Of a DNA stretch of 26,707 nucleotides, positions 7,817-15,503 are shown piece after piece. Position numbers and translations under genes: made by a program. The DNA comes from JAHDCJ01 sp039028895 (GTDB taxonomy: Bacteria; Bacteroidota; Bacteroidia; Chitinophagales; Saprospiraceae): contig JBCCHF010000061.1 of the NCBI GenBank assembly GCA_039028895.1, forward strand, positions 1 through 26,707, given 5' to 3'. The notes under the pieces are model-generated. The model did not search any database and had not been told where the DNA came from. It was given only the letters and a program-made list of their open reading frames with translations. Position 1 is the first letter of the stretch. Every line of letters starts with the position of its first letter.

Positions 7817-10800
7817 TTAAAAGATATTCGAGATCAACAAGATGGCGGCCACCACTACGATAAAGGTGCCGAAATAAACGCCGAAACCACTTTTACGATC
7901 TGGGTAAGCCGGTTCGACTTCTTCGTAAGCCGGTTTCTCCCCTTCCCACAGAAAAAGGGTATAAACTTTATATCGATTGGCCAATATTATAAAGATCGGC
8001 AACACAATCAGAAGAATGACTGTGGCTGCCAGAAGTCCGAATGCAACAGAAGCAGCCATCGGAATCAGGAATTGCGCCTGGAAACTTTTATTCAACATCA
8101 GAGGGCCAAGCCCAAGAACTGTAGTTACCGAAGTCAGCAAAATTGGCCTGAACCTGGCATAGCCTGCCTGGAAAACAGCCTCCATCTGGTCTTCTCCTCT
8201 TTTAATCATGTTGTTGTATGTCGTTATGAATACCAGCGAATCGTTGACCAGTATTCCGATCAAGGCTATGACCCCGAGGATGGAGAAAAGACTAATTGGA
8301 AGTGCCATGATATAATGGCCCCAGATCACCCCGATCATACAGAACGGGATCAAGGCAAAAACCATAATGGTCTGGCTAATAGACCTGAAAGTCAAGGCAA
8401 TCACAGCAAACATCAAGATGAAGATAATCGGTAATACCCGCTGCATGGATTTAGCTGATTTCTCCTGTTCACGATTTTGGCCTTCGAAAATGAAACCTAC
8501 ACTAGGATACTCTTGACGTACTGCTGGTACAATCACTCCCTGAATGTTTGCGGTAAGATCGCTTACCGAAGCATTAGGATCGGCCACATCAGCTTCAACT
8601 TTTATCTCTCTTTTTCCATCAATGTGATTAATAGCAATAACCCCTCTTTGCACACTGAAATTTGCTAACTCGCTAAGTGGAAACTCCCCTCCACCCGGAG
8701 TGCGAATGCGCATATTTTCGAGTTTACCAATATTGGAGCGATCTTCCTTATCGTACCTTACCCAGACTCTAACCTCATCTTCACCGCGCTGCAGGCGTTG
8801 TACTTCACTTCCGAAAAAGCCACTTCTTACCTGGCTCAAGACATCCTGGACACTGAGCCCAAGGAGTAAGGCCTTTTCTTTGAGATCAATATTAATCTCT
8901 CTAAGGCCTTCCTGGTTATTGTCTACAACATCCTTCAATTCAGTTATTTCCTGCATCTCTGCCTTGAGCATTTCTACGGCCCCTTTTAAGGCATCATATT
9001 CGTTTCCAACTATCGAAACTGATATCGGTTTCCCGAATGGTGATGAAGTACCATACGTGACAGATTCTGCACCGACAATTGGGCCCGCTGCTTTTCTAAC
9101 CGCATTGGCAATTTCAATTGACGACATTTCTCCTCTTAATTCGCCATCTAGTAGGCTAATGGTCATATTACCCTGGTAAGTAGTTGGTCCAACATTCTTT
9201 TCAACTTTCTGGATGAGTTGAAGACCATCTTCCAGGTTTTTGCTCAATTCATCGTTCACCTCCCAGGTCGCTTTTTCAATATGGTCGAGCCAATCAGCAG
9301 TAAACTGTTCCCGTGTACCGGAAGGTAATTTGATATTAACAGAAAAGTCATCTCTTTCGATATAAGGAAAGAAAGTGGCTTTGACCATTCCTCCTCCAAC
9401 TGCAGCAAAAGAAATCATCATCAAACCAAAAGGGATAGCTAGTCCGAGAAACCTGTATTCCATAAAAAATCGGAGTACAGGAGCATATGTCTTATCTCGC
9501 ATAAGGCCCATTACCCAGTCAAACCCTTTGTTGATGGTCAGGAAGAATCGGTCGATTGGACCAGGTTTTGCATCCTTGTTAAGGGCTTGAGAATGAGAGA
9601 TATGTTCTGGAAGTATCAGCAAGCCTTCTACCAGGGAAAAGACAAGCGTCAGAATTACCACTATCGACATCTCAAAAAAGAAATCCCCGAGTCGCCCATC
9701 GATAAAAAAGAAGGTCGAAAAGGCAATAGCGGTAGTAATAATAGCCGAAGTGACAGCAGGGAATACCTCAAGTGTACCTTCCACCGCAGCGTCAAAAGGT
9801 GTGGCTCCCCGTTCATAATGCTGGTAGATATTTTCGCCGATTACAATACCGTCATCTACGAGAATACCGATCACGATGATCATTCCGAAAAGGGAAATTA
9901 CATTAATCGTCACGCCAAGCATTGGAGCAAATATGAACATTCCGGCAAAAGAGATCGGGATCGCAATCGCTACCCAGAACGCCAATCTGTAATGCAGGAA
10001 CATGCCAAGGAAGATAAACACAAGGAGAAAGCCGATGTACCCATTTTCCGATAGGAGATCAATACGTTGCTGCAGTGTTTTTGACCCATCCCGTACCAAA
10101 ACTGTCTCGACGCCATCGTACTTGGATTCAAAAGTTTTCATGTAGGCTTTTACCTTATCAGCAATATCGAGCAGATCTTCTTCGATCGTATTTTGAACAT
10201 TGACGATCACCGCAGGTTTGCCATTAATAAAGCTTCGGTTGGGGTTATCAGACCAAATATCCTTTACATCCGCGACGTCCTCCAGGCGAATAATACTACC
10301 ATCCGGTGTTGTTACCAGTGGAATCTGTCTTAGATCAGCTGCATAATATCCCTTGTCATCAACCCTGACTAACAATTCTTCTTTCTCTCCTTTAATAGTA
10401 CCACCTGTTATTTCCAGATTTGACTGGCGGACGGAATTGGCCGCTTCATTAAATGTCAGATTATAGGCTCTCAGATCGCTTTCGCGGAAACTGATTTCAA
10501 TTTCTTCATCCGGAAAACCAGTGAGGCTGATCTTGGAAATGCCATCTATTGCTCTCAGATCATTTTCAGCTTCCCTGGCATAAAACTTCAGGGTGGCTAA
10601 ATCATGATCGCCACTTATGGCAAAGCTTATCGAGAATGTCAGGTTTTCCTGCTTGTAAATTATCGGCGGCTCCATGCCAACCGGGAAAGAAGGAATCCGG
10701 TCTATTGCATTTTTTACATCTCTCAATACGAGGTCGGTGTCAAAATTTTGAAGTACTTCAATTGACACTACCCCACTATTTTCTGAAGAAACAGATGATA

Positions 10801-11041
10801 CCCGCTCTACCCCCGTAAGTCCTTTGAGATTATCTTCAATCTTAAGGATCACACCTCTTTCCACTTCTTCCGGAGAAGCCCCCGGGTAGACTATGCGAAC
10901 ACTGATCAATCGACTTTCGGCAACCGGAAAGAAAGTAGATTTCATACTCATCAACCCGAAATAACCGAAGATGAGGAGCAGTACCATCAGCAAATTGGAT
11001 GCGACGGGATTTTTAAGGAAAAACGTTACTATTGACCTCAT
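7817..11041 (-). CDS. RND efflux pump inner-membrane subunit (AcrB/HAE-like)
   Basis: A 1074-residue resistance-nodulation-division transporter. It has the first transmembrane helix at 15-32, a large periplasmic loop, and helices 2-6 with the proton-relay aspartate pair in GILVDDGIVIGENI (D396, D397). The second half repeats this plan, with a second periplasmic loop and helices such as GVIALIGILVNDSLVF. The GASPEEVE segment (54-61) is typical of the family. The start codon overlaps the stop of the membrane fusion gene (ATGA at 11038-11041), showing translational coupling. After the normal twelfth helix there is a polar linker with EEVEPAYPDRKSG and a further hydrophobic stretch at the very end (1053-1074), a possible thirteenth helix. 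Likely substrates are lipophilic toxins, drugs or metabolites; none is shown by sequence. Confidence 0.95.
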   Translation of the reverse strand: MRSIVTFFLKNPVASNLLMVLLLIFGYFGLMSMKSTFFPVAESRLISVRIVYPGASPEEVERGVILKIEDNLKGLTGVERVSSVSSENSGVVSIEVLQNFDTDLVLRDVKNAIDRIPSFPVGMEPPIIYKQENLTFSISFAISGDHDLATLKFYAREAENDLRAIDGISKISLTGFPDEEIEISFRESDLRAYNLTFNEAANSVRQSNLEITGGTIKGEKEELLVRVDDKGYYAADLRQIPLVTTPDGSIIRLEDVADVKDIWSDNPNRSFINGKPAVIVNVQNTIEEDLLDIADKVKAYMKTFESKYDGVETVLVRDGSKTLQQRIDLLSENGYIGFLLVFIFLGMFLHYRLAFWVAIAIPISFAGMFIFAPMLGVTINVISLFGMIIVIGILVDDGIVIGENIYQHYERGATPFDAAVEGTLEVFPAVTSAIITTAIAFSTFFFIDGRLGDFFFEMSIVVILTLVFSLVEGLLILPEHISHSQALNKDAKPGPIDRFFLTINKGFDWVMGLMRDKTYAPVLRFFMEYRFLGLAIPFGLMMISFAAVGGGMVKATFFPYIERDDFSVNIKLPSGTREQFTADWLDHIEKATWEVNDELSKNLEDGLQLIQKVEKNVGPTTYQGNMTISLLDGELRGEMSSIEIANAVRKAAGPIVGAESVTYGTSSPFGKPISVSIVGNEYDALKGAVEMLKAEMQEITELKDVVDNNQEGLREINIDLKEKALLLGLSVQDVLSQVRSGFFGSEVQRLQRGEDEVRVWVRYDKEDRSNIGKLENMRIRTPGGGEFPLSELANFSVQRGVIAINHIDGKREIKVEADVADPNASVSDLTANIQGVIVPAVRQEYPSVGFIFEGQNREQEKSAKSMQRVLPIIFILMFAVIALTFRSISQTIMVFALIPFCMIGVIWGHYIMALPISLFSILGVIALIGILVNDSLVFITTYNNMIKRGEDQMEAVFQAGYARFRPILLTSVTTVLGLGPLMLNKSFQAQFLIPMAASVAFGLLAATVILLIVLPIFIILANRYKVYTLFLWEGEKPAYEEVEPAYPDRKSGFGVYFGTFIVVVAAILLISNIF

Positions 11042-12168
11042 GATGGATTGTCAGATTTTCTGAGTTGAACTTTCATACCCTCGAAAATGCCAGGGAATGT
11101 CTTTTTCAAAAGAGTCGTGCCGTCTTGTAGTCCTTTGACCAGTGCTGTCTCTTCTTTCATCCGTACGACTTCGAAATTTGTTTTAGTTAATACCGAGTCA
11201 TTTACCACAAAAACCTGGTTGCCGTCTAGAATCAGATCTCTTGACAACTCGTATACATCGTCGATTGACCCACTGTTTATAGAACCTTTCAGGTACATAT
11301 TTTCTTTGATCTTGCTGCTTTTAACCCCAATAAACAAAGTTGCGGATTGAGTGGCAGGGTCGATGGATTCAGAAATTCGTTTAATATAGCCTTCCCATGT
11401 CCCTGAAATATCTTCTGATATCAGGTTGACCTTCATGCCGCGTTTTACATTCTGGAGGTCCGAAATGGTAATAGAGGCTTCCAATTCATAGGAATTAGTA
11501 TTCATCAATTCTCCAAGTTTCTGCCCTGCTCTGACTACTGTACCAGGATGAATACTTGTTTGGGTAATAATGCCTGAGAAAGGCGCAATTACCGTGTATT
11601 TCGATAGCCTGACTTCCTGGCTTCTGATCGTATAATACTGGCTGTAGATATTCTTCGAAGAGATATAGTATTTTTCCCGATCATTTACTGGTTCTGGCAT
11701 TTCCTTAATCGGGACATCAACTGCAAACTCATGCAGATAAGCTTCCCATTGACCAAAACTTTCAGGATAATCGAGTTTGAGGTCAGGCATTAACTGTGTA
11801 ATGGCATTCATCAGGTTACTTTTCTGCGCCTTGAGATTAAGTCGTTGCTCCTGATTATCGATTACAAAAAGTACATCCCCTTTTGAAAACCTTGTTCCTT
11901 TCCGGAATGGCTTTGAAGTACTAACCAATGCCCCGCCAACCTCAGCGAAAATATCCAGCTTTTCTGAGGCTGAGATTTTACCATAGATTGGAACAAAGGT
12001 TTTAATGGCACCATTTTGTACCGTCAAGGTATCAACAACCTTAATCGGCGCAGGTGCGCTAAACTTATTTGGTGGAGCTTTACTCTCAGAAACTTTCCTG
12101 GAAACAAATGCTGATCCGACGATAACAGCAATAGCCAGCAGCGACAATATGATTTGTCTGACATTCAT
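11038..12168 (-). CDS. RND periplasmic adaptor (membrane fusion protein, HlyD/AcrA-like)
   Basis: A 376-residue periplasmic adaptor that would link the RND pump to the TolC-like channel. One N-terminal membrane helix (IILSLLAIAVIVGSAFV, 6-22) anchors it and no lipobox is present. The first half of the lipoyl-like domain (YGKISASEKLDIFAEVGGAL, then GDVLFVID) is followed by a helical hairpin of about 90 residues, the second half (TVIAPFSGIITQTSIHPGTV), a beta-barrel segment (YELEASITISDLQNVKRGM) and the membrane-proximal end. The insert MPDLKLDYPESFGQWEAYL in the hairpin is a shape seen in Bacteroidota adaptors. Its ATG starts three bases after the MarR stop, and its own stop overlaps the RND start. 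It is the second gene of the operon. Confidence 0.93.
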   Translation of the reverse strand: MNVRQIILSLLAIAVIVGSAFVSRKVSESKAPPNKFSAPAPIKVVDTLTVQNGAIKTFVPIYGKISASEKLDIFAEVGGALVSTSKPFRKGTRFSKGDVLFVIDNQEQRLNLKAQKSNLMNAITQLMPDLKLDYPESFGQWEAYLHEFAVDVPIKEMPEPVNDREKYYISSKNIYSQYYTIRSQEVRLSKYTVIAPFSGIITQTSIHPGTVVRAGQKLGELMNTNSYELEASITISDLQNVKRGMKVNLISEDISGTWEGYIKRISESIDPATQSATLFIGVKSSKIKENMYLKGSINSGSIDDVYELSRDLILDGNQVFVVNDSVLTKTNFEVVRMKEETALVKGLQDGTTLLKKTFPGIFEGMKVQLRKSDNPS

Positions 12169-12171
12169 AGT

Positions 12172-12681
12172 TTATTGGTTTTCCTTTATCGTTTTATTTT
12201 CTAAAGTTGCGCCTTCAACTGTTTTTTCTTTAGGAAGGGCGAGATTTTCATAAATCTTGGTGAGCACTCTGCTACAGGTTTCCACATCCTCTTCGGGGAT
12301 ATCTTCAAGTGCTTCCTGGTGTAAATTCCAAATGATTGGAAAGGTGACTTCCTTTAAGTCTTTGCCTTTCTGGGTGAGGTAAATTCGCTTGTTTCTTCTG
12401 TCTTGGTTATCTTCAACTCTCACCAGAAGATTCTTACGCTCCATAACAGACAAAGTCCTGGTAATACTGGCTTTATCTTTAAAAACATTGTTCGCAAGCT
12501 CCTGTTGGTTCTGGCCATCTTTTATCCAGAGGTTGACCAAAAGGATCCAATGTTCTTTTGTGATATCCAATCCGGCATCATCAAAACATTTCTGGAACCT
12601 GATGGCCATGGTTCGCTGCGCCCTTCCCATAAGGTAACCCAGGGCTTTTTCTCTTTTTTCCGAAAGGTTTTTTATTTCCAT
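12172..12681 (-). CDS. MarR-family transcriptional regulator of the efflux operon
   Basis: A winged-helix regulator of 169 residues from the ATG at 12681. The helix-turn-helix lies in QNQQELANNVFKDKASITRT and the wing in DNQDRRNKRIYLT, the usual D-x-R-[NS] wing of MarR proteins. Reading from an upstream TTG at 12711 would add ten residues, but those codons would run through a perfect inverted repeat and the promoter motif, so the ATG is chosen. The gene is the first of four closely packed genes (marR, adaptor, RND, TolC). Such regulators usually repress their own operon and let go when they bind small phenolic or hydrophobic ligands. The operator in front of the start supports self-regulation. 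The divergent aldehyde dehydrogenase gene could also respond. Confidence 0.92.
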   Translation of the reverse strand: MEIKNLSEKREKALGYLMGRAQRTMAIRFQKCFDDAGLDITKEHWILLVNLWIKDGQNQQELANNVFKDKASITRTLSVMERKNLLVRVEDNQDRRNKRIYLTQKGKDLKEVTFPIIWNLHQEALEDIPEEDVETCSRVLTKIYENLALPKEKTVEGATLENKTIKENQ

Positions 12682-12686
12682 AAAAA

Positions 12687-12704
12687 TAGTTGCATAGTCA
12701 ACTA
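12687..12704. promoter_or_regulatory. Probable MarR operator
   Basis: An 18-bp inverted repeat, TAGTTG-CATAGT-CAACTA, with perfect 6-bp arms, lies 5 bases upstream of the marR ATG. It sits just downstream of the -7 motif at 12708-12716, so a bound dimer would cover the transcription start. The size and symmetry fit MarR-family sites. Binding itself is inferred. Confidence 0.75.
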
Positions 12705-12707
12705 AAT

Positions 12708-12716
12708 GCAAATGTA
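12708..12716 (-). promoter_or_regulatory. Probable Bacteroidota -7 promoter element of the marR-efflux operon
   Basis: On the minus strand the bases read TACATTTGC, a full match to the Bacteroidota -7 consensus TAnnTTTG. Transcription would start inside the operator and leave a leader of about 20 bases before the ATG at 12681. A TTTG about 15 bases upstream is closer than the usual -33 spacing, so that part is uncertain. Confidence 0.6.
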
Positions 12717-12800
12717 TAGGAATTGTTCATACAAATGGCATTTTTTTTTGATAAAAGGGAAAATTCTTTTTATCCCTTCCATTTAGTCCTATTTTGGAGT

Positions 12801-13739
12801 ATGGAAAAAGTAAAGGTTGCAATCATTGGTTCCGGCAATATCGGAACAGATCTCATGATTAAAGTAATTCGCAAATCTTCAGTACTTGAAATGTCAGTAT
12901 TGGTAGGCATTGATCCTGAGTCGGATGGATTGGCCAGAGCAAAGAGGATGGGCATAAGTATCACCGCAAAAGGTATTAATGGTCTAATTGAAATGCCTGA
13001 ATGGCAGGATATTAAACTGGTCTTTGACGCCACATCAGCTAAAGCACATCATTACAACTATAAAGTCGTCCAAAAGTTTCCTGATAAAAGAATAATAGAT
13101 TTGACACCGGCAGCCATTGGCCCCTACCTTGTTCCTCCGGTAAATTTCGAGGATAATATTGATCTCAAAAATGTAAACATGGTCACTTGCGGTGGACAGG
13201 CCACTATTCCTATAGTTGCTGCTGTTTCAAGGGTGGCAAAGGTTCATTATGGAGAAATCGTGGCGTCCATTTCCAGTAAATCTGCTGGTCCGGGTACCAG
13301 GGCCAATATTGATGAGTTTACTGAAACCACAGCCAGGGCAATTGAAAAGGTGGGAGGTGCTACCAGGGGTAAAGCTATCATCATTCTTAATCCGGCTGAA
13401 CCACCGTTGGTCATGCGTGACACTGTTTTCACGCTCAGTGAACAAGCAGACATAGAGGCTGTAAGGAACAGTATTCACAAAATGGTTGAGGAGGTGCAGA
13501 AATACGTGCCAGGCTACACTTTACACCAGGAAGTACAGTTTGAGGATATTCCTGAGTCGGCTCCAGTTTTTATCGAAGGTGTTGGTTTTTGTCACGGACT
13601 GAAGACCACAGTTCTGCTCAAGGTTAAGGGGGCTGGACACTACTTACCTGAATATGCAGGAAATCTGGACATTATGACGTCGGCAGCATTGGCAACTGGA
13701 GAGCGGCTGGCAGCTTTGGATTATGTAGCGATGGATTAA
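12801..13739 (+). CDS. mhpF: Acetaldehyde dehydrogenase (acylating)
   Basis: A 312-residue CoA-acylating aldehyde dehydrogenase that turns acetaldehyde (or propanal) plus CoA and NAD+ into acyl-CoA, in a complex with the aldolase that makes the aldehyde. The N-terminal Rossmann motif is AIIGSGNIGTDL (7-18). The catalytic cysteine is C130 in NMVTCGGQATIP, and the C-terminal YAGNLDIMTSAA matches the dimer and interface end of the DmpF/BphJ/MhpF family. Upstream in-frame codons extend 26 residues, but the ATG at 12801 follows GGAG and gives the normal family N-terminus. The partner aldolase lies downstream at 14428, separated by 688 bases that hold a four-helix-bundle gene and repeats; in most bacteria the two genes are adjacent. 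A MarR-type operator lies about 100 bases upstream. Confidence 0.93.
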   Translation: MEKVKVAIIGSGNIGTDLMIKVIRKSSVLEMSVLVGIDPESDGLARAKRMGISITAKGINGLIEMPEWQDIKLVFDATSAKAHHYNYKVVQKFPDKRIIDLTPAAIGPYLVPPVNFEDNIDLKNVNMVTCGGQATIPIVAAVSRVAKVHYGEIVASISSKSAGPGTRANIDEFTETTARAIEKVGGATRGKAIIILNPAEPPLVMRDTVFTLSEQADIEAVRNSIHKMVEEVQKYVPGYTLHQEVQFEDIPESAPVFIEGVGFCHGLKTTVLLKVKGAGHYLPEYAGNLDIMTSAALATGERLAALDYVAMD

Positions 13740-13754
13740 GGATGATTCGACCTT

Positions 13755-13915
13755 GGTATTAAATTCAAATACAAACTCAAATACAAGGGTTGGAAAGTGG
13801 GCTCGACTTTAGTGATAAACTCAAATACAGGATCAAATTCAATTTCAAGGGTGAATTCGGCGTTGCCACTTAAGTATTAATTTCAAGAATATCTCAAATC
13901 CAAATTCAATTTTGG
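13755..13915. repeat. Left repeat cluster of the S23 cassette (three degenerate CAAATTCAAA-type copies)
   Basis: Three diverged copies start at 13755 (GGTATTAA), 13811 (AGTGATAA) and 13873 (AGTATTAA). Each runs into strings of TCAAAT/ACAAAC hexamers and ends near a GGG, with a period of about 56-62 bases. The segment 13761-13780 is complementary to 14301-14320 at 19 of 20 positions. No coding frame explains the pattern. Confidence 0.8.
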
Positions 13916-13929
13916 GCAATGGAGAATAG

Positions 13930-14277
13930 ATGAGCGGTAAATATGATTTTGAAGAAAGGCTGGTGAAATTTGCAGGTGATATGATCCTTTTTACGCAGGC
14001 TTTGCCTAAGGAACGGGCTTCTACATATTTCTCAGATCAATTGATTCGTTCTTCCAGTGGTGCAGCGCTAAACTATGGAGAAGCCCAGGGCGCTGAAAGC
14101 CTGAAAGACGGCGTACACAAAACAGCTATTGTATTGAAGGAACTTAAAGAATCAAGAGTTGCACTAAAAATTTTACAATATATAAACTTCGGACCTCCTG
14201 ATCTAAGATCAGCTTTATTGACCGAGGCAGAAGAATTAATCGCCATTTCAGCAACAATGATCAAAAACAAAATGTAA
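13930..14277 (+). CDS. Four-helix-bundle protein, S23/IVP-like family
   Basis: A 115-residue helical protein of the family of proteins encoded in 23S rRNA intervening sequences, which also includes the Avd accessory protein of diversity-generating retroelements. Family marks are the start DFEERLVKFAGDMILFTQ, the segment SDQLIRSSSGAALNYGEAQG (34-53) and the helix KELKESRVALKILQYI (69-84). GGAG lies shortly before the ATG. No rRNA, reverse transcriptase or variable repeat is present in the window, so it is an orphan copy. It is placed between two genes that normally form one transcriptional and enzymatic unit, and repeat clusters in opposite orientation bracket it. Its function is unknown; S23 proteins are basic homo-oligomers (pentamers) thought to bind nucleic acid. 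Confidence 0.88.
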   Translation: MSGKYDFEERLVKFAGDMILFTQALPKERASTYFSDQLIRSSSGAALNYGEAQGAESLKDGVHKTAIVLKELKESRVALKILQYINFGPPDLRSALLTEAEELIAISATMIKNKM

Positions 14278-14300
14278 AATGCCCACGGACTAAAGTCCAA

Positions 14301-14390
14301 TTGAGTTTGAATTTGAATTTGAATTTGAAACTAAAATTTAATCCACCATTTACCCCAAACTTTGAGTTTGAGTTTGAGTTTAAACTTCAA
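14301..14390. repeat. Right repeat cluster of the S23 cassette (two TTTGAA/TTTGAG copies)
   Basis: Two copies are visible. The one at 14301-14340 has GAGTTT followed by three GAATTT hexamers; the one at 14361-14390 has TTTGAG hexamers followed by TTTAAAC. Their start-to-start distance is about 60 bases, the same period as on the left side. The orientation is opposite to the left cluster, so the two can pair in RNA. A short hairpin-capable GGACTAAAGTCC lies just before, at 14287-14298. Confidence 0.8.
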
Positions 14391-14427
14391 CCTACCCACT
14401 AACCACTAGTATCCAAAAAAAAGAAAG

Positions 14428-15438
14428 ATGAACAACCTATACATACAAGATGTCACCCTCCGCGACGGTATGCATGCCATTCGCCATCAATACACTAAAA
14501 AGCAAATATCCGAAATCGCAATTGCCCTTGACAAAGCTGGTGTTGATGCTATCGAAATATCACATGGTGATGGCCTTGCTGGATCAAGCTTCAATTATGG
14601 ATTTGGAGCGCGAACAGATTGGGACTGGCTGGAAGGTATAGCAGAAAAGCTGAATCATGCTGTACTCACTACACTCCTGCTCCCCGGCATTGGCACCATT
14701 GAAGATTTACAACGAGCTGCAAAGCTTGGGGTTAAATCTGTCAGAATTGCCACACATTGTACAGAAGCTGATATTTCGGCTCAACATATCGAAGCAGCAA
14801 AGAAAATGGGAATGGATGTAGGTGGATTCCTGATGATGGCACATATGAATGAGCCTTCAAAACTGGCAGGACAGGCGAAACTCATGGAGTCATACGGCGC
14901 TGACTGTGTGTATGTTACAGACTCTGCTGGCGCCCTGTTGATGGATGATGTTGCCGACAGGATAAAAGCCTTTCGCGATGTTTTGAATGATAGTACAGAA
15001 ATAGGGATCCATTGCCATCACAATCTGTCACTTGGCGTAGCTAACACCATTGTAGCAATGCAACACGGTGCCAATCGACTGGATGCTTCACTGGCCGGAA
15101 TGGGGGCTGGAGCGGGCAACTGTCCACTCGAAGTCTTGGTTGCTGTCCTTAATCGTATGAACGTCAGCCATAATTCTGACCTTTATCAACTCATGGATGC
15201 AGCAGACGATCTGATCCGACCAATACAGCAACGGCCAGTGAGGGTAGATCGTGAAACACTTTCACTAGGTTATGCCGGTGTTTATTCCAGCTTTTTATTG
15301 CATTCCGAAAAGGCTTCAGAAAAATATGGGATCGACACCAGAACCATTCTGGAAGAGCTTGGAAAACGAAAAATGGTAGGAGGTCAGGAAGATATGATTG
15401 TCGATGTGGCTTTAGACCTGAAAAAAGGGGGACAATAA
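14428..15438 (+). CDS. mhpE: 4-hydroxy-2-oxovalerate aldolase
   Basis: A 336-residue metal-dependent class II aldolase of the DmpG/BphI/MhpE family, which splits 4-hydroxy-2-oxovalerate into pyruvate and acetaldehyde. The active-site start is TLRDGMHAIRHQ, with R12, D13 and H16. The metal-binding HCHHN has H195 and H197 and the first aspartate is D13. The C-terminal communication domain begins near GYAGVYSSFLLH (281-292), which contains the expected tyrosine acid. The product aldehyde should pass through a tunnel to the dehydrogenase encoded at 12801-13739. No 2-keto-4-pentenoate hydratase or ring-cleavage dioxygenase is found in the window, so the source of the substrate is unknown. All catalytic residues are present. 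Confidence 0.93.
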   Translation: MNNLYIQDVTLRDGMHAIRHQYTKKQISEIAIALDKAGVDAIEISHGDGLAGSSFNYGFGARTDWDWLEGIAEKLNHAVLTTLLLPGIGTIEDLQRAAKLGVKSVRIATHCTEADISAQHIEAAKKMGMDVGGFLMMAHMNEPSKLAGQAKLMESYGADCVYVTDSAGALLMDDVADRIKAFRDVLNDSTEIGIHCHHNLSLGVANTIVAMQHGANRLDASLAGMGAGAGNCPLEVLVAVLNRMNVSHNSDLYQLMDAADDLIRPIQQRPVRVDRETLSLGYAGVYSSFLLHSEKASEKYGIDTRTILEELGKRKMVGGQEDMIVDVALDLKKGGQ

Positions 15439-15443
15439 AAAAA

Positions 15444-15466
15444 CCCTCAACCACTCTGGAAGAGGG
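15444..15466 (-). terminator. Rho-independent terminator for the SDR gene
   Basis: On the minus strand CCCTC-TT-CCA-GAG-TGG-TT-GAGGG forms a two-step stem followed directly by seven T (plus-strand A run at 15437-15443). It lies 26 bases after the SDR stop codon and its T run overlaps the aldolase stop codon on the other strand. Confidence 0.8.
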
Positions 15467-15479
15467 CTTAATAAATAGC

Positions 15480-15503
15480 TTGAGCCTGAGACTATAGGCT
15501 TAA
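15480..15503 (+). terminator. Hairpin after the aldolase gene, possible terminator
   Basis: TTGAGCCT and AGGCTTAA form an 8-bp stem with one G-U pair and an 8-base loop, followed by a T-rich stretch (ATTTTCTTT). It lies 42 bases after the mhpE stop and includes the SDR stop codon at 15492-15494. The T tract is imperfect, so strength is uncertain. Confidence 0.5.

Noticed and set aside
7805..8434. 209-codon plus-strand ORF opposite the end of the RND gene.
   Set aside because: It lies fully antisense to conserved RND membrane helices and has composition typical of a reverse-frame reading.
9587..10054. 155-codon plus-strand ORF inside the RND gene.
   Set aside because: It is antisense to a clearly conserved transporter segment and its product is highly charged low-complexity sequence, typical of a shadow frame.
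12682..12711. Longer MarR reading from a TTG at 12711.
   Set aside because: The ten added codons would cover the inverted repeat and promoter motif; the ATG at 12681 explains the region better.
12723..12800. 26-residue N-terminal extension of the acetaldehyde dehydrogenase.
   Set aside because: The family begins with the Rossmann strand that starts right after the ATG at 12801, which has GGAG in front; the extension is low-complexity and rich in aromatic residues.
13930..14277. Diversity-generating retroelement suggested by the Avd-like fold of the S23 protein.
   Set aside because: No reverse transcriptase, template repeat or variable repeat is found in the window.
13755..14390. CRISPR array as an explanation for the repeats around the S23 gene.
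   Set aside because: The units are degenerate, their spacing is filled by related hexamers instead of unique spacers, the orientation flips across the gene, and no cas gene is present.
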